Assembly: GCF_000266885.1 (NCBI RefSeq)
Contig: NC_018020.1
Coordinates: 3,472,001-3,536,000, forward strand
DNA length: 64,000 nt
Reading direction: 5' to 3'
DNA from: Turneriella parva DSM 21527
Lineage (GTDB): Bacteria > Spirochaetota > Leptospiria > Turneriellales > Turneriellaceae
Shown here: piece after piece, positions 9,174 through 18,613 of the stretch
Position numbering within the stretch: position 1 is the first letter of the stretch
Layout of the letters: each line of letters begins with the position of its first letter
Program-made: the position numbers and the translations under genes
Notes under the pieces: model-generated
Seen by the model: only the letters and a program-made list of their open reading frames with translations
Told to the model about the DNA's origin: nothing
Database searches by the model: none

Positions 9174-9920
9174 ATGCTTTCTTTCATGAGAATCAGTAAG
9201 TTATACCTGGCTTTGCTCGGGCTAGGCTTTGTTTTCGTAGCATGCAAAGAAGAGCCCGAAACGACTTATATGCAAAGGATTCGTCAACCGAGCCCGAGCC
9301 AGATACCGCCGGACTACAAGTATCCAGTTACAATTCCCGTCGATATGAAATCCGAGCATTATTTTGACCAGAGCGAACTTTATTCAGAGAAGGCTGAAAA
9401 GCCCCAAGGCGAATGGCGTACGGTTAGTCTAATACCAAACGTGCAGCTAGAGTTTCCTAAGGCGATTAGCTTTCGATCTAACTATCAGATGCTGAATGAA
9501 AAACCATATTCACTTTCCCCGGCACCTTTGCCCCTCGAGCGATATTCGTTCGTAGATCCAGCCTTAGAGATAGCCATAACGAATGATCCAGAAAATCGCG
9601 GCTCCGAGGCATGCACAACTACGATCCATTTTGATATTATTCCCAACATTACGGTTCAGTCATATGCGAAACGACGTATCAGAGAAGACCCAATGTTCTA
9701 TTCTCTCGTAAAACGCATTAATGTCCCCAGAAAGGGCTTTTATGTGAAAATCAGTGATATGTTCACCTACATTCATGAATTATGGCTTGAAAACGGCACA
9801 GGCCTGTACAGGTTAAAAGTGGTTGAACCCTTTGGGAGAATTCCGGAGAAAAGCCGCTTAACATCAACCGAGGTTCTATATATACTCTTTTCGATAAAAC
9901 TACCAGCTCTTCAGCCATAG
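9174..9920 (+). CDS. Putative lipoprotein
   Basis: Single gene of C10, 248 aa. A hydrophobic signal ends in FVFVAC near residue 24, a good lipobox, followed by KEEPE. The mature protein is beta-rich, with a CTTTIHFDI segment near residue 145, and resembles no family I can name. ATG 9186 would also leave a complete signal peptide. Confidence 0.72.
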   Translation: MLSFMRISKLYLALLGLGFVFVACKEEPETTYMQRIRQPSPSQIPPDYKYPVTIPVDMKSEHYFDQSELYSEKAEKPQGEWRTVSLIPNVQLEFPKAISFRSNYQMLNEKPYSLSPAPLPLERYSFVDPALEIAITNDPENRGSEACTTTIHFDIIPNITVQSYAKRRIREDPMFYSLVKRINVPRKGFYVKISDMFTYIHELWLENGTGLYRLKVVEPFGRIPEKSRLTSTEVLYILFSIKLPALQP

Positions 9921-9925
9921 ACATC

Positions 9926-9949
9926 CGGCAAAACATCCGTGTTTTGCCG
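9926..9949 (+). repeat. TCC-loop hairpin 4
   Basis: CGGCAAAAC-atccgt-GTTTTGCCG, 5 bases after the C10 stop codon. Bottom-strand loop ACGGAT. Confidence 0.72.
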
Positions 9950-9970
9950 CACCAAAAAAGCAGATTCATC

Positions 9971-10166
9971 GCACAACAAGTTTTACCTGCTGCGCTCGCT
10001 GCGGTGCCGTAGCTCCTCGCGTGCTCGGCCACTCCGCGCCTAAGATGCCCTGCGCCCGCCGGCCAGTGGGCCTGCATTGGCGGGCTCGGGCATGCGCATC
10101 GGGCACATTTTTGCTTGTGTCTAAGAAGCCACAAGCAAAAACGTCAAGGTAAAACCAACGTTGTGC
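9971..10166 (+). repeat. attC site 11 (family C)
   Basis: 196 bp. R'' GCACAAC, R' GTTGTGC. C10 ends: start GTTGTGCGAAAAATCTGC, end GCAGATTCATCGCACAAC. Confidence 0.88.
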
Positions 10167-10199
10167 GAAAATGGGGCTTACATTACTCACACGAAGATC

Positions 10200-10586
10200 A
10201 TGAAACCAAAATCCTACTATATCGATGAAGAAAGACTCAAAGATCATGACGTCTTAGCCGCCGTATTTATTTCAAATGTCGAGATTTCCGATGATCAGTA
10301 TGCAGAGGAACCTCCAGAAGCCCTATGGATACATGAGGAAATACTTTCTCGGCTTATTCTGTTTGGCTCGGCCTATCAAATGCATTTTTCGGCCTTAATC
10401 CCGGACGTTTACGGGACTTACAACATTAACAAGCCTCAATGCGACGACCTTGCTGCTGAGTTAGAAACTGTGACTGAGTTGACAAATGATGACCTGCTCC
10501 GAAAGTATGCCCTCTTGATTCGCGAACAAGCTTTACGAGTTTGCCATGGTGCGAGCAATCAATTCTTGGTAGTCATGGGTAATTGA
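10200..10586 (+). CDS. Hypothetical acidic protein
   Basis: Single gene of C11, 128 aa, strongly acidic, soluble and helical (SYYIDEERLKDHDVLAAVFIS start; repeated DDL/EE patches). No family recognised. I choose ATG 10200; the frame is open back to the crossover at 10161. Confidence 0.65.
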   Translation: MKPKSYYIDEERLKDHDVLAAVFISNVEISDDQYAEEPPEALWIHEEILSRLILFGSAYQMHFSALIPDVYGTYNINKPQCDDLAAELETVTELTNDDLLRKYALLIREQALRVCHGASNQFLVVMGN

Positions 10587-10608
10587 CCCTGCATGACGCC
10601 CCATCATC

Positions 10609-10804
10609 GCACAACAAGTTTTACCTGCTGCGCTCGCTGCGGTGCCGTAGCTCCTCGCGTGCTCGGCCACTCCGCGCCGAAGATGCCCTGCGCCCGCCGG
10701 CCAATGGGCCTGCATTGGCGGGCTCGGGCAGGCGCTTCGGGCACATTTTTGCTTGTGACTAAGAAGCCACAAGCAAAAACGTCAAGGTAAAACCAACGTT
10801 GGGC
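10609..10804 (+). repeat. attC site 12 (family C)
   Basis: 196 bp. R'' GCACAAC, R' GTTGGGC. C11 ends: start GTTGTGCGAAAATGGGGC, end GCCCCATCATCGCACAAC. Confidence 0.88.
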
Positions 10805-10869
10805 GCAATGCCGCCTTAACTATTAGCTGTGATGTTGACGCGGCAAATAAAAAGGAGCAAACGAGCCTT

Positions 10870-11265
10870 ATGAAGCTAAAACCAACTGTTCTTGTTCTCT
10901 TTGTGCAAATATTCCTGGCGAGTAGCCTTGTTTTTGCGGAAACCGCGAAGGAACCCAAAATACAGTACGTCGGTAGCTTCGGCTCGGACATTCAAATCCA
11001 TGGCGAATCAGTGTTTGAGGTAATTCTCGAAAAGATGTTAGACGCCAAGAAATTAGCCAAAATTGCACCATACAAGCCTAAAAAGGACAATGAGAATGGT
11101 ATACTCGATGAAATTAATAAGGAGCTTATTGAATACAATCTCTCCTTTGGGGACTTATTTGTTGGCAAATTTGAAATCGAAAAACGCAATATAATTGCTC
11201 TAATACTCGTATATGGGGATCTTGCGCCGAGAATTCGCTACTACCACGTCAGAGGTAAGAAATAG
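10870..11265 (+). CDS. Small secreted protein
   Basis: Single gene of C12, 131 aa. Signal peptide about residues 1-23 (VLVLFVQIFLASSLVFA), then a mature ~108-residue domain with IQYVGSFGSDIQIHGESVF near its start, which has the look of a small periplasmic domain. No family recognised. AGGAG lies 13 bases before ATG, rather far. Confidence 0.68.
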   Translation: MKLKPTVLVLFVQIFLASSLVFAETAKEPKIQYVGSFGSDIQIHGESVFEVILEKMLDAKKLAKIAPYKPKKDNENGILDEINKELIEYNLSFGDLFVGKFEIEKRNIIALILVYGDLAPRIRYYHVRGKK

Positions 11266-11308
11266 GAATATTAGACGGTAATTGGGCCTCAGCTGACGGC
11301 GGCACAGC

Positions 11309-11504
11309 GCCCAACAAGTTTTACCTGCTGCGCTCGCTGCGGTGCCGTAGCTCCTCGCGTGCTCGGCCACTCCGCGCCGAAGATGCCCTACGCCCGCCGG
11401 CCAATGGGCCTGCATTGGCGGGCTCGGGCAGGCGCTTCGGGCACATTTTTGCTTGTGTCTAAGAAGCCACAAGCAAAAACGTCAAGGTAAAACCAACGTT
11501 GCCC
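11309..11504 (+). repeat. attC site 13 (family C)
   Basis: 196 bp. R'' GCCCAAC, R' GTTGCCC. C12 ends: start GTTGGGCGCAATGCCGCC, end GGCGGCACAGCGCCCAAC. Confidence 0.88.
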
Positions 11505-11955
11505 GCCATGCCTATGCGTGGCCAAAAATAGAAGAAGCACTGTGTGCAGTCGAGCTTGCGGCTTGCTATTTCGGTAAAGATTAGAGTTTGGCGGCTGACG
11601 CAAGCACGGCTGCTCGGTTGGCGCTCCTGGCTTCGATGTTTGTGTGCGTCAGAAATCCTACTATTTGTTCGAATTCGGTAAAGCGGCTTCGCAGGCCACG
11701 CATCGCGAGCTTGAGAACCATTGCCCCCTGCCCGATCGATGCGACGTCGCGCTCGCGAGTCGGCACGGCGGGCAACAGATTTTACAAGCTGCGCCGCCAT
11801 TCGCTACGCGAAAGGCGTGCTCGGTCTCGGCGACGAAGATGCGTCGACGCCTGCGCTCTGTCGAGCTTCATTGGCAGGCGCGCCGCAGTCGCCTTCGACA
11901 CAATTTGGGTTGCGCCGAAGACGGCACACCCCAAATCGTCTTGTAAAATCAAGCG
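11499..11955 (+). repeat. Type E cassette, copy 1 (C13)
   Basis: Gene-poor module, 457 bp, attC 11770-11961. Boundary pair GTTGCCCGCCATGCC / GGCACGGCGGGCAAC as in all E copies. A one-base loss (gtggccaaaaat) breaks the short frame that opens most copies. Confidence 0.85.
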
Positions 11956-12530
11956 TTCTATGTCATTGCCTAGCGTCGCGAAGAGATGAAAAAGCCGAAG
12001 AGCGCCTCTTCATTGTAAGCTCCCTCCAGGCTTCAACGCTGGTAGTGTAACGGACGCTACAGATGAAGATCGCGACGCTCCGCGATCGCTGCAAGAGTTT
12101 TACCCAGGCGCATTCGCAAAACCCGCTAAGAGTTGTCGGCGCGATGGATCAGATTTCGTCTTGCGCTACGTTCGCGAGCCTTCGTTCATTCGTACGCGGC
12201 GGAAATTACCGAGAGCTCGCGAACTCCGCTTTGATAAAACCTCTGGCGCCTCGTCAGGTAAAGTGCGGGTTTTGCGAACACGCCACAGCCCTACCCTAAG
12301 CGACCGCTTGACGGCAACGACATAGAACAAATTTTACGCGCTGCGCCGCGACCACTCCGTTGGGTCGCGTGCTCGGCCCTGCGCGCCAAAGATGCCTTCG
12401 TCGCACAAACGGGACGTTTGTTTGGTGCTCCTCAGGCAGGCGCTCCGGGCACATGCGCTTCGCGTAAAACGCAATGGTTGAAATGCAAAACACTTTACAC
12501 CCGCAGGCGCACGTCAGCGTAAAATCAACG
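11956..12530 (+). repeat. Type F cassette, copy 1 (C14)
   Basis: 575 bp, attC 12322-12536 (family F). Boundary pair GTTCTATGTCATTGCC / GGCAACGACATAGAAC. Nearly identical to copies 5, 7 and 11. A 78-codon frame (MKIATLRDRC...) is open but not supported as a gene. Confidence 0.85.
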
Positions 12531-12988
12531 TTGCCCGCCATGCCTATGCGTGGCCGAAAAATAGAAGAAGCACTGTGTGCAGTCGAGCTTGCGGCTTGCT
12601 AATTCGGTGAAGATTAGAGTTTGGCGGCTGGCGCAAGCACGACTGCTCGGTTGGCGCTCCTAGTATCGAGGTTCGTGAGCGTCAGAAATCCTGCTATTTG
12701 TTCGAATTCGGTATTGCGGCTTCGCAGGCCACGCATCGCGAGCTTGGGAGCGATTGGCCCCTGCCCGATCGAAGGTCTGTAGCGCTCGCTAGCCGGCACG
12801 GCGGGCAACAGATTTTACAAGCTGCGCCGCCATTCGCTACGCGAAAGGCGTGCTCGGTCTCGGCGACGAAGATGCGTCGACACCCGCGCTCTGTCGAGCT
12901 TCATTGGCGGGCGCGCCGCAGTCGCCTTCGACACAATTTGGGTTGCGCCGAAGACGGCACACCCCAAATCGTCTAGTAAAATCAAGCG
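12531..12988 (+). repeat. Type E cassette, copy 2 (C15)
   Basis: 458 bp, attC 12803-12994. Subtype II: GTCTGTAGCGCTCGCTAGCC replaces the GACGTCGCGCTCGCGAGTC block before R''. Confidence 0.85.
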
Positions 12989-13447
12989 TTGCCCGCCATG
13001 CCTATGCGTGGCCGAAAAATAGAAGAAGCACTGTGTGCAGTCGAGCTTGCGGCTTGCTATTTGGGTGAAGATTAGAGTTTGGCGACTGGCGCAAGCACGA
13101 CTGCTCGGTAGGCGCTCCTGGTATCGAAGTTCGTGAGCGTCAGAAATCCTTCTATTTGTTCGAAGTCGAATTTGCGGCTTCGCAGGCCACGCATCGCGAG
13201 CTTGGGAGCGATTGGCCCCTGCCCGATCGAAGCTCTGTAGCGCTCGCTAGCCGGCACGGCGGGCAACAGATTTTACAAGCTGCGCCGCCATTCGCTACGC
13301 GAAAGGCGTGCTCGGTCTCGGCGACGAAGATGCGTCGACGCCCGCAGCTCAGTTGAGCTTTATTGGCGGGCGCGCCGCAGTCGCCTTCGACACAATTTGG
13401 GTTGCGCCGAAGACGGCACACCCCAAATCGTCTTGTAAAATTGCGCG
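12989..13447 (+). repeat. Type E cassette, copy 3 (C16)
   Basis: 459 bp, attC 13261-13453. Subtype II, nearly identical to copy 9. Tandem with copy 2. The attC apex is GCTCAGTTGAGC instead of GCTCTGTCGAGC. Confidence 0.85.
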
Positions 13448-13477
13448 TTCTCTGACATAGTTGCGCCTTTGTTATCC

Positions 13478-13495
13478 GCCCGCGTCCATGCGGGC
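13478..13495 (+). repeat. TCC-loop hairpin 5
   Basis: GCCCGC-gtccat-GCGGGC, near the start of C17. Bottom-strand loop ATGGAC. Confidence 0.68.
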
Positions 13496-13516
13496 GCAAT
13501 TAAACTGTTCAGATTT

Positions 13517-13726
13517 TCATGTTTTACTCATGATTCGGGCACCTGCAATTTCCCAAATCCCTTTTGAAATTTGTTCATTCAAGCAGTTGTGGCAAACATT
13601 TACTTGATTTCGCCCAGGGGCACGCCAGACTGCTGTAATTGCCCCAGGTGTGCCTTTCGCCGTACAATTTTCACCTTTAATTTCACATGTGCCTATCATA
13701 ACCACGCCGCTACTCTCAACTTTCAT
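13517..13726 (-). CDS. Small zinc-ribbon-like protein
   Basis: Last gene of the reverse operon in C17, 69 aa. Two Cys pairs (CEIKGENC near residue 14 and CHNC near 45) suggest a small metal-binding ribbon. ATG is preceded by AGGGGGAG 5 bases upstream, and the gene overlaps the end of the metalloprotease-like gene by 11 bases, so the two are probably co-translated. Function unknown. Confidence 0.7.
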   Translation of the reverse strand: MKVESSGVVMIGTCEIKGENCTAKGTPGAITAVWRAPGRNQVNVCHNCLNEQISKGIWEIAGARIMSKT

Positions 13727-14177
13727 AAACGCTCCCCCTTTCTGCATACTTCAATTCTAAATACAAATTCAATCTATCTCTTGCATCTTCGACCAAATGG
13801 ATACGGTCGGTCTCGCTTAATTCTAAAGTGAAAAACGAAGCATGCAAACTAGTTTCGGCTTCATCAAGCAACATGTCGGGCTGTGTAAAAGGTCTTCTAA
13901 AGCCCATTCTAAAACGCTCGGCGTGGGCAAGCTCATGTGCCAGACAGGTGAGCATGGACAGCTGGGCATTTGCGCTAACGCCTACCCCTGGATACGCATT
14001 GGCTCCTAAGATTACGGCATTGCGATTTTCATCAAAACGCGTTTCAGAAGCGTATAGTTGGGCTTCATCGGTAATTAGAGGAATACCCTGCCCTCCCGTT
14101 AACAGCTCCCAGGCTATTCGGCAAAACTCTATCTGCCTCTCATCCAGTGGGCTCTGATTTCTTGCCGAATTTAACAT
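13716..14177 (-). CDS. Small HExxH metalloprotease-like protein
   Basis: Third gene of the C17 reverse operon, 153 aa. Near residue 83 it reads LAHELAHAERFRMGF, an HExxH zinc motif (here HELAH), followed about 20 residues later by LLDEAETSLHASF, which places a candidate third ligand (DEAE). This resembles the minimal ImmA/IrrE-type peptidase fold. Paired with the small Cys-rich protein it could be a two-gene protease/partner module. Cytoplasmic; no signal peptide. Confidence 0.72.
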   Translation of the reverse strand: MLNSARNQSPLDERQIEFCRIAWELLTGGQGIPLITDEAQLYASETRFDENRNAVILGANAYPGVGVSANAQLSMLTCLAHELAHAERFRMGFRRPFTQPDMLLDEAETSLHASFFTLELSETDRIHLVEDARDRLNLYLELKYAERGSVYES

Positions 14178-14232
14178 AGACAGGTTCGCACCGACTTTTT
14201 AATTATAGTTCAAATTTTCACAGTCTCGATCT

Positions 14233-16326
14233 TCATTGGAGTCGCCGAAATTTCTTTGTTACATTGTCAGAAATAAATAAACTAATACCATCGGTAGTAA
14301 TCCCCCAAGGGGTCGAGAACCTTACAGCGGTGCCTGTTCCATCAGCATCACCATCAGAACAGCCGGGTGAACAGCCTTGCGCGGGGCCTGCTATTGTGGT
14401 CACAGCGCCCGTACTTATTAGAATCTTGCGAATCTTATTATTTCTGTTCCCGGTACCATCCGCAACAAATAGGTTTGTTCTATCGGTCGTAATTCCGACG
14501 GGACTATAAAACCTTGCGGCATTACCAACGGCATCCGTATCGCCAGAAGTAATGGTTCCCTGTGATGGTCCGGCAATCGTTGTGACGACGCCGGTTGAGA
14601 TCACTAATTTGCGAATCTTATTGTTGTTTCCGTCTGCAATGAAAAGGTTTGTACCGTCGTAAGTAATGCCGGTTGGTTTATTGAAGCGGGCAGCATTGCC
14701 TGTGGCATCAGTATCACCTGTCGCAGCTGAGCCTTGTGCTGGTCCAGCAATTGTAGTTACTACGCGCGTGCTGATAACAATTTTTCTAATTTTACTGTTA
14801 GTCGAATCAGCAACATAGAGATTTGTCCCATCGGTAGTAATACCCTCAGGAACATTAAACCGCGCTGCCGTCCCTGTCCCATCAGTGTCGCCCCGAGGAC
14901 AAGGCGGTGTTGCCGAACACCCAGCCGCAGGCCCGACTAAAGTTGTGACCGCGCCTGTAGAGATGACAATTTTTCTGATTTTGGCTTGATTATCTATAAC
15001 ATAGAGATTTGTTCCATCGGTAGTTATCCCACTTGGTTGCCGAAATCGAGCAGTACTTCCTGTGCCGTCCGCATCGCCAAATTCCGTACTTGTGCCACCA
15101 GCTAGTTTAGTCACTGCGCCTGTCGAGATTACAATTTTACGAATATTGTTATTACCTGTATCGACTACATAGAGGTTTGTACCATCAGTTGTGACGCCTT
15201 TGATTTGGCGGAAACGGGCAGACGTCCCGGTGGCATCTAAATCACCTTCAGGACAGCCAGGGTTGTATGGAAAATAACAGCCGGGGCCAGGCCCTGCAAA
15301 AGTCGAAACATTTGCGCTCAAAGTAATCGGGCAATTTGACGCACCCCCCATTAAAGTGATGGCACAAGCTGCTACGCTCACAGTAATCGTATAGTTCTTT
15401 GTAGAGCTGTCTACAGCAACTACGGTGTACGCTCTTGGGGTGGTAAAATTGTTAACTGTGACACCGCTAACTTGATTGGCGCCACTAATATTCAAACTAG
15501 CACCAGATATCGAAAAAGTAGCAATTAAGCTAGTTACATCTGTTCCGTACGGTACTGTCACATCGATGGTATTGGTGCCAATTGTGCCAGCCTGACCCAA
15601 AATGCTAAAGGCCGTTATATCCTTTGCGCTATTTGCGGCCACCGATATTATTACGGTATAATCCTTTGTTGATCCATTTGCGGCCACAACAGTGTATATC
15701 TTCTGCGTTGTGAAGTCATTCGTAGTTGAACCACTCACCTGATTGACGCCACTTATATTTACGCTTGCCCCAGTATGGGAAAATACGGCTGCTAAGGCTG
15801 TCACATTTGTTCCAAATGGCACTGTAATACTAATGGTACTCGTACCGATAGTGCCAGTTTGGCCAGAAACGCTGAAGGCTGTTATCTCCTTTGCGCTGTT
15901 GGCGGCTACCGTTACATTCACTGTGAAGTTCTTAGTCGTCCCATCTACAGCAACAACCGTGTATATAACAGCGGTGCTAAAATCATTGGCAGTGACACCG
16001 CTGTCTTGCTGAATCCCTGTGATATTTACGGTATTGCCCGTAGTTACAAAGGTTGCAATTAGACTTGTAACATCCGTACCAAATGGCACTGTCACATCCA
16101 CAGAGTTTGTGCCAATTGTACCAACTTGTCCTAGAATACTAAATGATGTAAAGTCCTTCGATGAGGCAGAGGTTGGGACATTTGCCGTTGTTACATTTTC
16201 AACGGAATTTGGCAGCTTATCGCCATAATGGCGACATCCAAAGGCACTGATAAGTAAGCAGACTGCTAAGGCTAATCTTAGTCGTAATTGCCAGTCTCCT
16301 GATTTTTGGATGTTCCTAAAAAGCAT
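14233..16326 (-). CDS. NHL-repeat surface lipoprotein with DUF5018-like repeats
   Basis: Second gene of the C17 reverse operon, 697 aa from ATG 16326. The lipobox ISAFGC lies near residue 31. Three ~85-residue DUF5018-like repeats follow (each with ITAFS or FTSFS, GTIGT, VPFGTDVT, NDFTT, YTVVA). The C-terminal ~350 residues hold five to six NHL-type beta-propeller blades, each with GITTDGTNLYVAD, NKIRKIVISTGAVTT and AGPAQG. This architecture is frequent in Leptospira and relatives, as exported or surface proteins of unknown partner. GGGGGTGGGG precedes the ATG, which overlaps the upstream gene by 11 bases. Confidence 0.88.
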   Translation of the reverse strand: MLFRNIQKSGDWQLRLRLALAVCLLISAFGCRHYGDKLPNSVENVTTANVPTSASSKDFTSFSILGQVGTIGTNSVDVTVPFGTDVTSLIATFVTTGNTVNITGIQQDSGVTANDFSTAVIYTVVAVDGTTKNFTVNVTVAANSAKEITAFSVSGQTGTIGTSTISITVPFGTNVTALAAVFSHTGASVNISGVNQVSGSTTNDFTTQKIYTVVAANGSTKDYTVIISVAANSAKDITAFSILGQAGTIGTNTIDVTVPYGTDVTSLIATFSISGASLNISGANQVSGVTVNNFTTPRAYTVVAVDSSTKNYTITVSVAACAITLMGGASNCPITLSANVSTFAGPGPGCYFPYNPGCPEGDLDATGTSARFRQIKGVTTDGTNLYVVDTGNNNIRKIVISTGAVTKLAGGTSTEFGDADGTGSTARFRQPSGITTDGTNLYVIDNQAKIRKIVISTGAVTTLVGPAAGCSATPPCPRGDTDGTGTAARFNVPEGITTDGTNLYVADSTNSKIRKIVISTRVVTTIAGPAQGSAATGDTDATGNAARFNKPTGITYDGTNLFIADGNNNKIRKLVISTGVVTTIAGPSQGTITSGDTDAVGNAARFYSPVGITTDRTNLFVADGTGNRNNKIRKILISTGAVTTIAGPAQGCSPGCSDGDADGTGTAVRFSTPWGITTDGISLFISDNVTKKFRRLQ

Positions 16327-17497
16327 ACCCCACCCCCACTGAGAATTGAATTGAAATCGCTGGGACAAATTGATCGAATACATGACGATATGATAAAGAT
16401 GTGGCAATCTTCCAATCCGTTGTTAAGGGCATTTCAGCGAAAACTCCTGAATCAATTGCGGGTAAGGTAAAACCATAACCACCTTGATAATCTAAATTAC
16501 CGCCTGAAATTCCAAAAGTTGCAAAAGGCATAAGCGAAACACCATTTTGGATGCTTATCGGATACGTTAAACCAGTACCTGCGTAATAAAAAAACATGCC
16601 ATTAATATTCTTGCCTCTCGCGTTTATTGCATCCAATATAATGAGGGGGTTCAACCATGAATACAGCGCGTTCGCCCATATAGTCCCTCTCACGCCGTAA
16701 TGGACACCTAGATGTTCGGCGATCTTCCCTATCGGGAGGCCTACGCTAATATATGCGTTTGTATTGAGCTTTAGAGCGACCAATTTATCTTTTTCGCCGA
16801 TATGCGCCGGCTTGATAGGCTGTGGCTTTTCTTGAATAGAATTTCCATCAACGCCTCCAAGTTTTTGTTCGACGGCCTGATTTCGATGCACCTGATCCGG
16901 CGACATATTCGGCAGTTTTAGCGTCATATCCGCACTCAGGGTTTCGACAACTTGATCAATCGTCTTAAACATCTCCCCATCCAATTTACCATCAGATTTC
17001 TCTGCACTGACTATATTCCCGGTCAGCGCGTCTATGCCCTCCATCTCGAGCCGGAATTGCTTACCATTTACAAAAAAACGTCCCCTGGTTACAGCCTCGC
17101 AATTTAGCTGCTTGGCAAGATTGGCTGCACCGATTGCATCGAGGCTGTCAGTTTTAAGCTCTGGCAAAATAGTCTTTGCGGTGCTTATCTCCAACACATC
17201 GAATTTCTTGGCTTTTACCAATTGCGTTTTGAGGCTCCCCGCTAGCGATTCTCGCATCCAATCGTGCTCTCTGCTTTGCGAGGCGTTTTCAATAGGCAGA
17301 ATAAGTACTCGCCGACGAACCTGAGTAGCACCCTCTACTGAACTTTCATTTGCAAATAGGGTACCGACGCTCAGCAAAAAAGCCCATAAATTCTTAGAAT
17401 TAATAATACACCCCCTTTGACCTTGGCCTTTAGTCACCCCACCTACACAAGTGGTACCCGGAAACAATACACGCAGAGCCGTACCATCCCCGGCCAT
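16316..17497 (-). CDS. Exported TolB/FlgO-like N-domain with outer-membrane barrel-like C-domain
   Basis: First gene of the C17 reverse operon. After a hydrophobic segment (NLWAFLLSVGTLFA) comes a ~130-residue domain (RRRVLILPIENASQ, FDVLEISTAKTILPEL, ANLAKQLNCEAVTRGRFF) of the kind found in periplasmic TolB-N/CsgG/FlgO-like lipoproteins that sense or assemble envelope complexes. The last ~150 residues alternate hydrophobic/polar and end in VGVGYAF, as in outer-membrane beta-barrels. The start is uncertain: ATG 17497 leaves an unusual 32-residue leader; an ATT preceded by AAAGGGGG at about 17402 would give a clean signal peptide. Confidence 0.7.
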   Translation of the reverse strand: MAGDGTALRVLFPGTTCVGGVTKGQGQRGCIINSKNLWAFLLSVGTLFANESSVEGATQVRRRVLILPIENASQSREHDWMRESLAGSLKTQLVKAKKFDVLEISTAKTILPELKTDSLDAIGAANLAKQLNCEAVTRGRFFVNGKQFRLEMEGIDALTGNIVSAEKSDGKLDGEMFKTIDQVVETLSADMTLKLPNMSPDQVHRNQAVEQKLGGVDGNSIQEKPQPIKPAHIGEKDKLVALKLNTNAYISVGLPIGKIAEHLGVHYGVRGTIWANALYSWLNPLIILDAINARGKNINGMFFYYAGTGLTYPISIQNGVSLMPFATFGISGGNLDYQGGYGFTLPAIDSGVFAEMPLTTDWKIATSLSYRHVFDQFVPAISIQFSVGVGYAF

Positions 17498-17721
17498 GAG
17501 CAGGCGGGGTCGCTGAACTCTGCGTTAATTATTTAGCGGGTACCAGCCCCTACAGATCACTTCGGTCTGCGCAGCAATCCTGACTCAAATATCCTGACTG
17601 TCAATAAAAAAGCAATTTTTGCCGCATTTGGCACTTAAGTTCCAAATTTCCAATAGAACCAAAGTGTCTTTCACTAGTCGCCCGTCCCTCCGTGGCCGGG
17701 CTCTCAGGGCGCAACCACATC

Positions 17722-17946
17722 AGAGAACAAGATTTACCTGCTGCGCTCGCTGCGGTGCCGTAGCTCCTCGCGTGCTCGGCCTCCGGTGGCCTGAAATGCG
17801 TTGACGCCCGCGCTCTATCGAGCTTTATTGGCGGGCGCAACGCAGCCACCTGCGGCACATCGATGGAGCGCCAAGAGTGGCTTAACTAAGAAGACTGCAT
17901 TTATTGTGCGGCGCACCATCGACGTCAGGTAAATCCAACGTTCTAT
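17722..17946 (+). repeat. attC site closing C17 (family A)
   Basis: 225 bp. R'' AGAGAAC, R' GTTCTAT. It pairs with the start of C17 4.3 kb away: GTTCTCTGACATAGTTGCGC against GCGCAACCACATCAGAGAAC. Confidence 0.88.
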
Positions 17947-18517
17947 GTCATTGCCTAGCGTCGCGAAGAGATAGAAAGGCCGAAGAGCGCCTCGTCATTG
18001 CAAGCTCCTTCCAGGATTCAACGCGGGTTGTGTAACGAATGCTACAGATGAAGATCGCGACGCTCCGCGATCGCTGCAAGAGTTTTACCCAGGCGTATTC
18101 GCAAAACCCGCGAAGAGTTGTCGGCGCGATGGATCAGGTTTCGTCTCGCGCTACGTTCGCGAGCCTTCATTCATTCGTACGCGGCGGGAATTACTGGGAG
18201 CTCGCGAACTCCGCTTTCATTTAACCTCGGGCGCCTCGACAGGCAAAGTGCGGGTTTTGCGAACACGCCACAGCCCTGCTCCCAAGCGACCGCTTGACGG
18301 CAACGACATAGAACAAATTTTACGCGCTGCGCCGCGACCACTCCGTTGGGTCGCGTGCTCGGCCCTGCGCGCCAAAGATGCCTTCGTCGCACAAACGGGA
18401 CGTTTGTTTGGTGCTCCTCAGGCAGGCGCTCCGGGCACATGCGCTTCGCGTAAAACGCAATGGTTGAAAAGACAAAACACTTTACACCCGCAGGCGCACG
18501 TCAGCGTAAAATCAACG
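17941..18517 (+). repeat. Type F cassette, copy 2 (C18)
   Basis: 577 bp, attC 18308-18523 (family F). By eye identical to copy 4, 4.1 kb downstream. Confidence 0.85.
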
Positions 18518-18613
18518 TTGGGCGTCATGGTCGGATTGGGCTACGCTTCAGAAAATATATGCATTTTGAATGCATGTATTGAAGTGGCTCAGACTGTATT
18601 TTTAGCGCTCTAT

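Noticed and set aside
12063-12299. 78-codon frame (MKIATLRDRC...) repeated in type F cassettes
   Set aside because: Open in most F copies, but it has no ribosome binding site, stops at codon 48 in the divergent copies and coincides with strong inverted repeats. Kept as a test in findings, not called as a gene.
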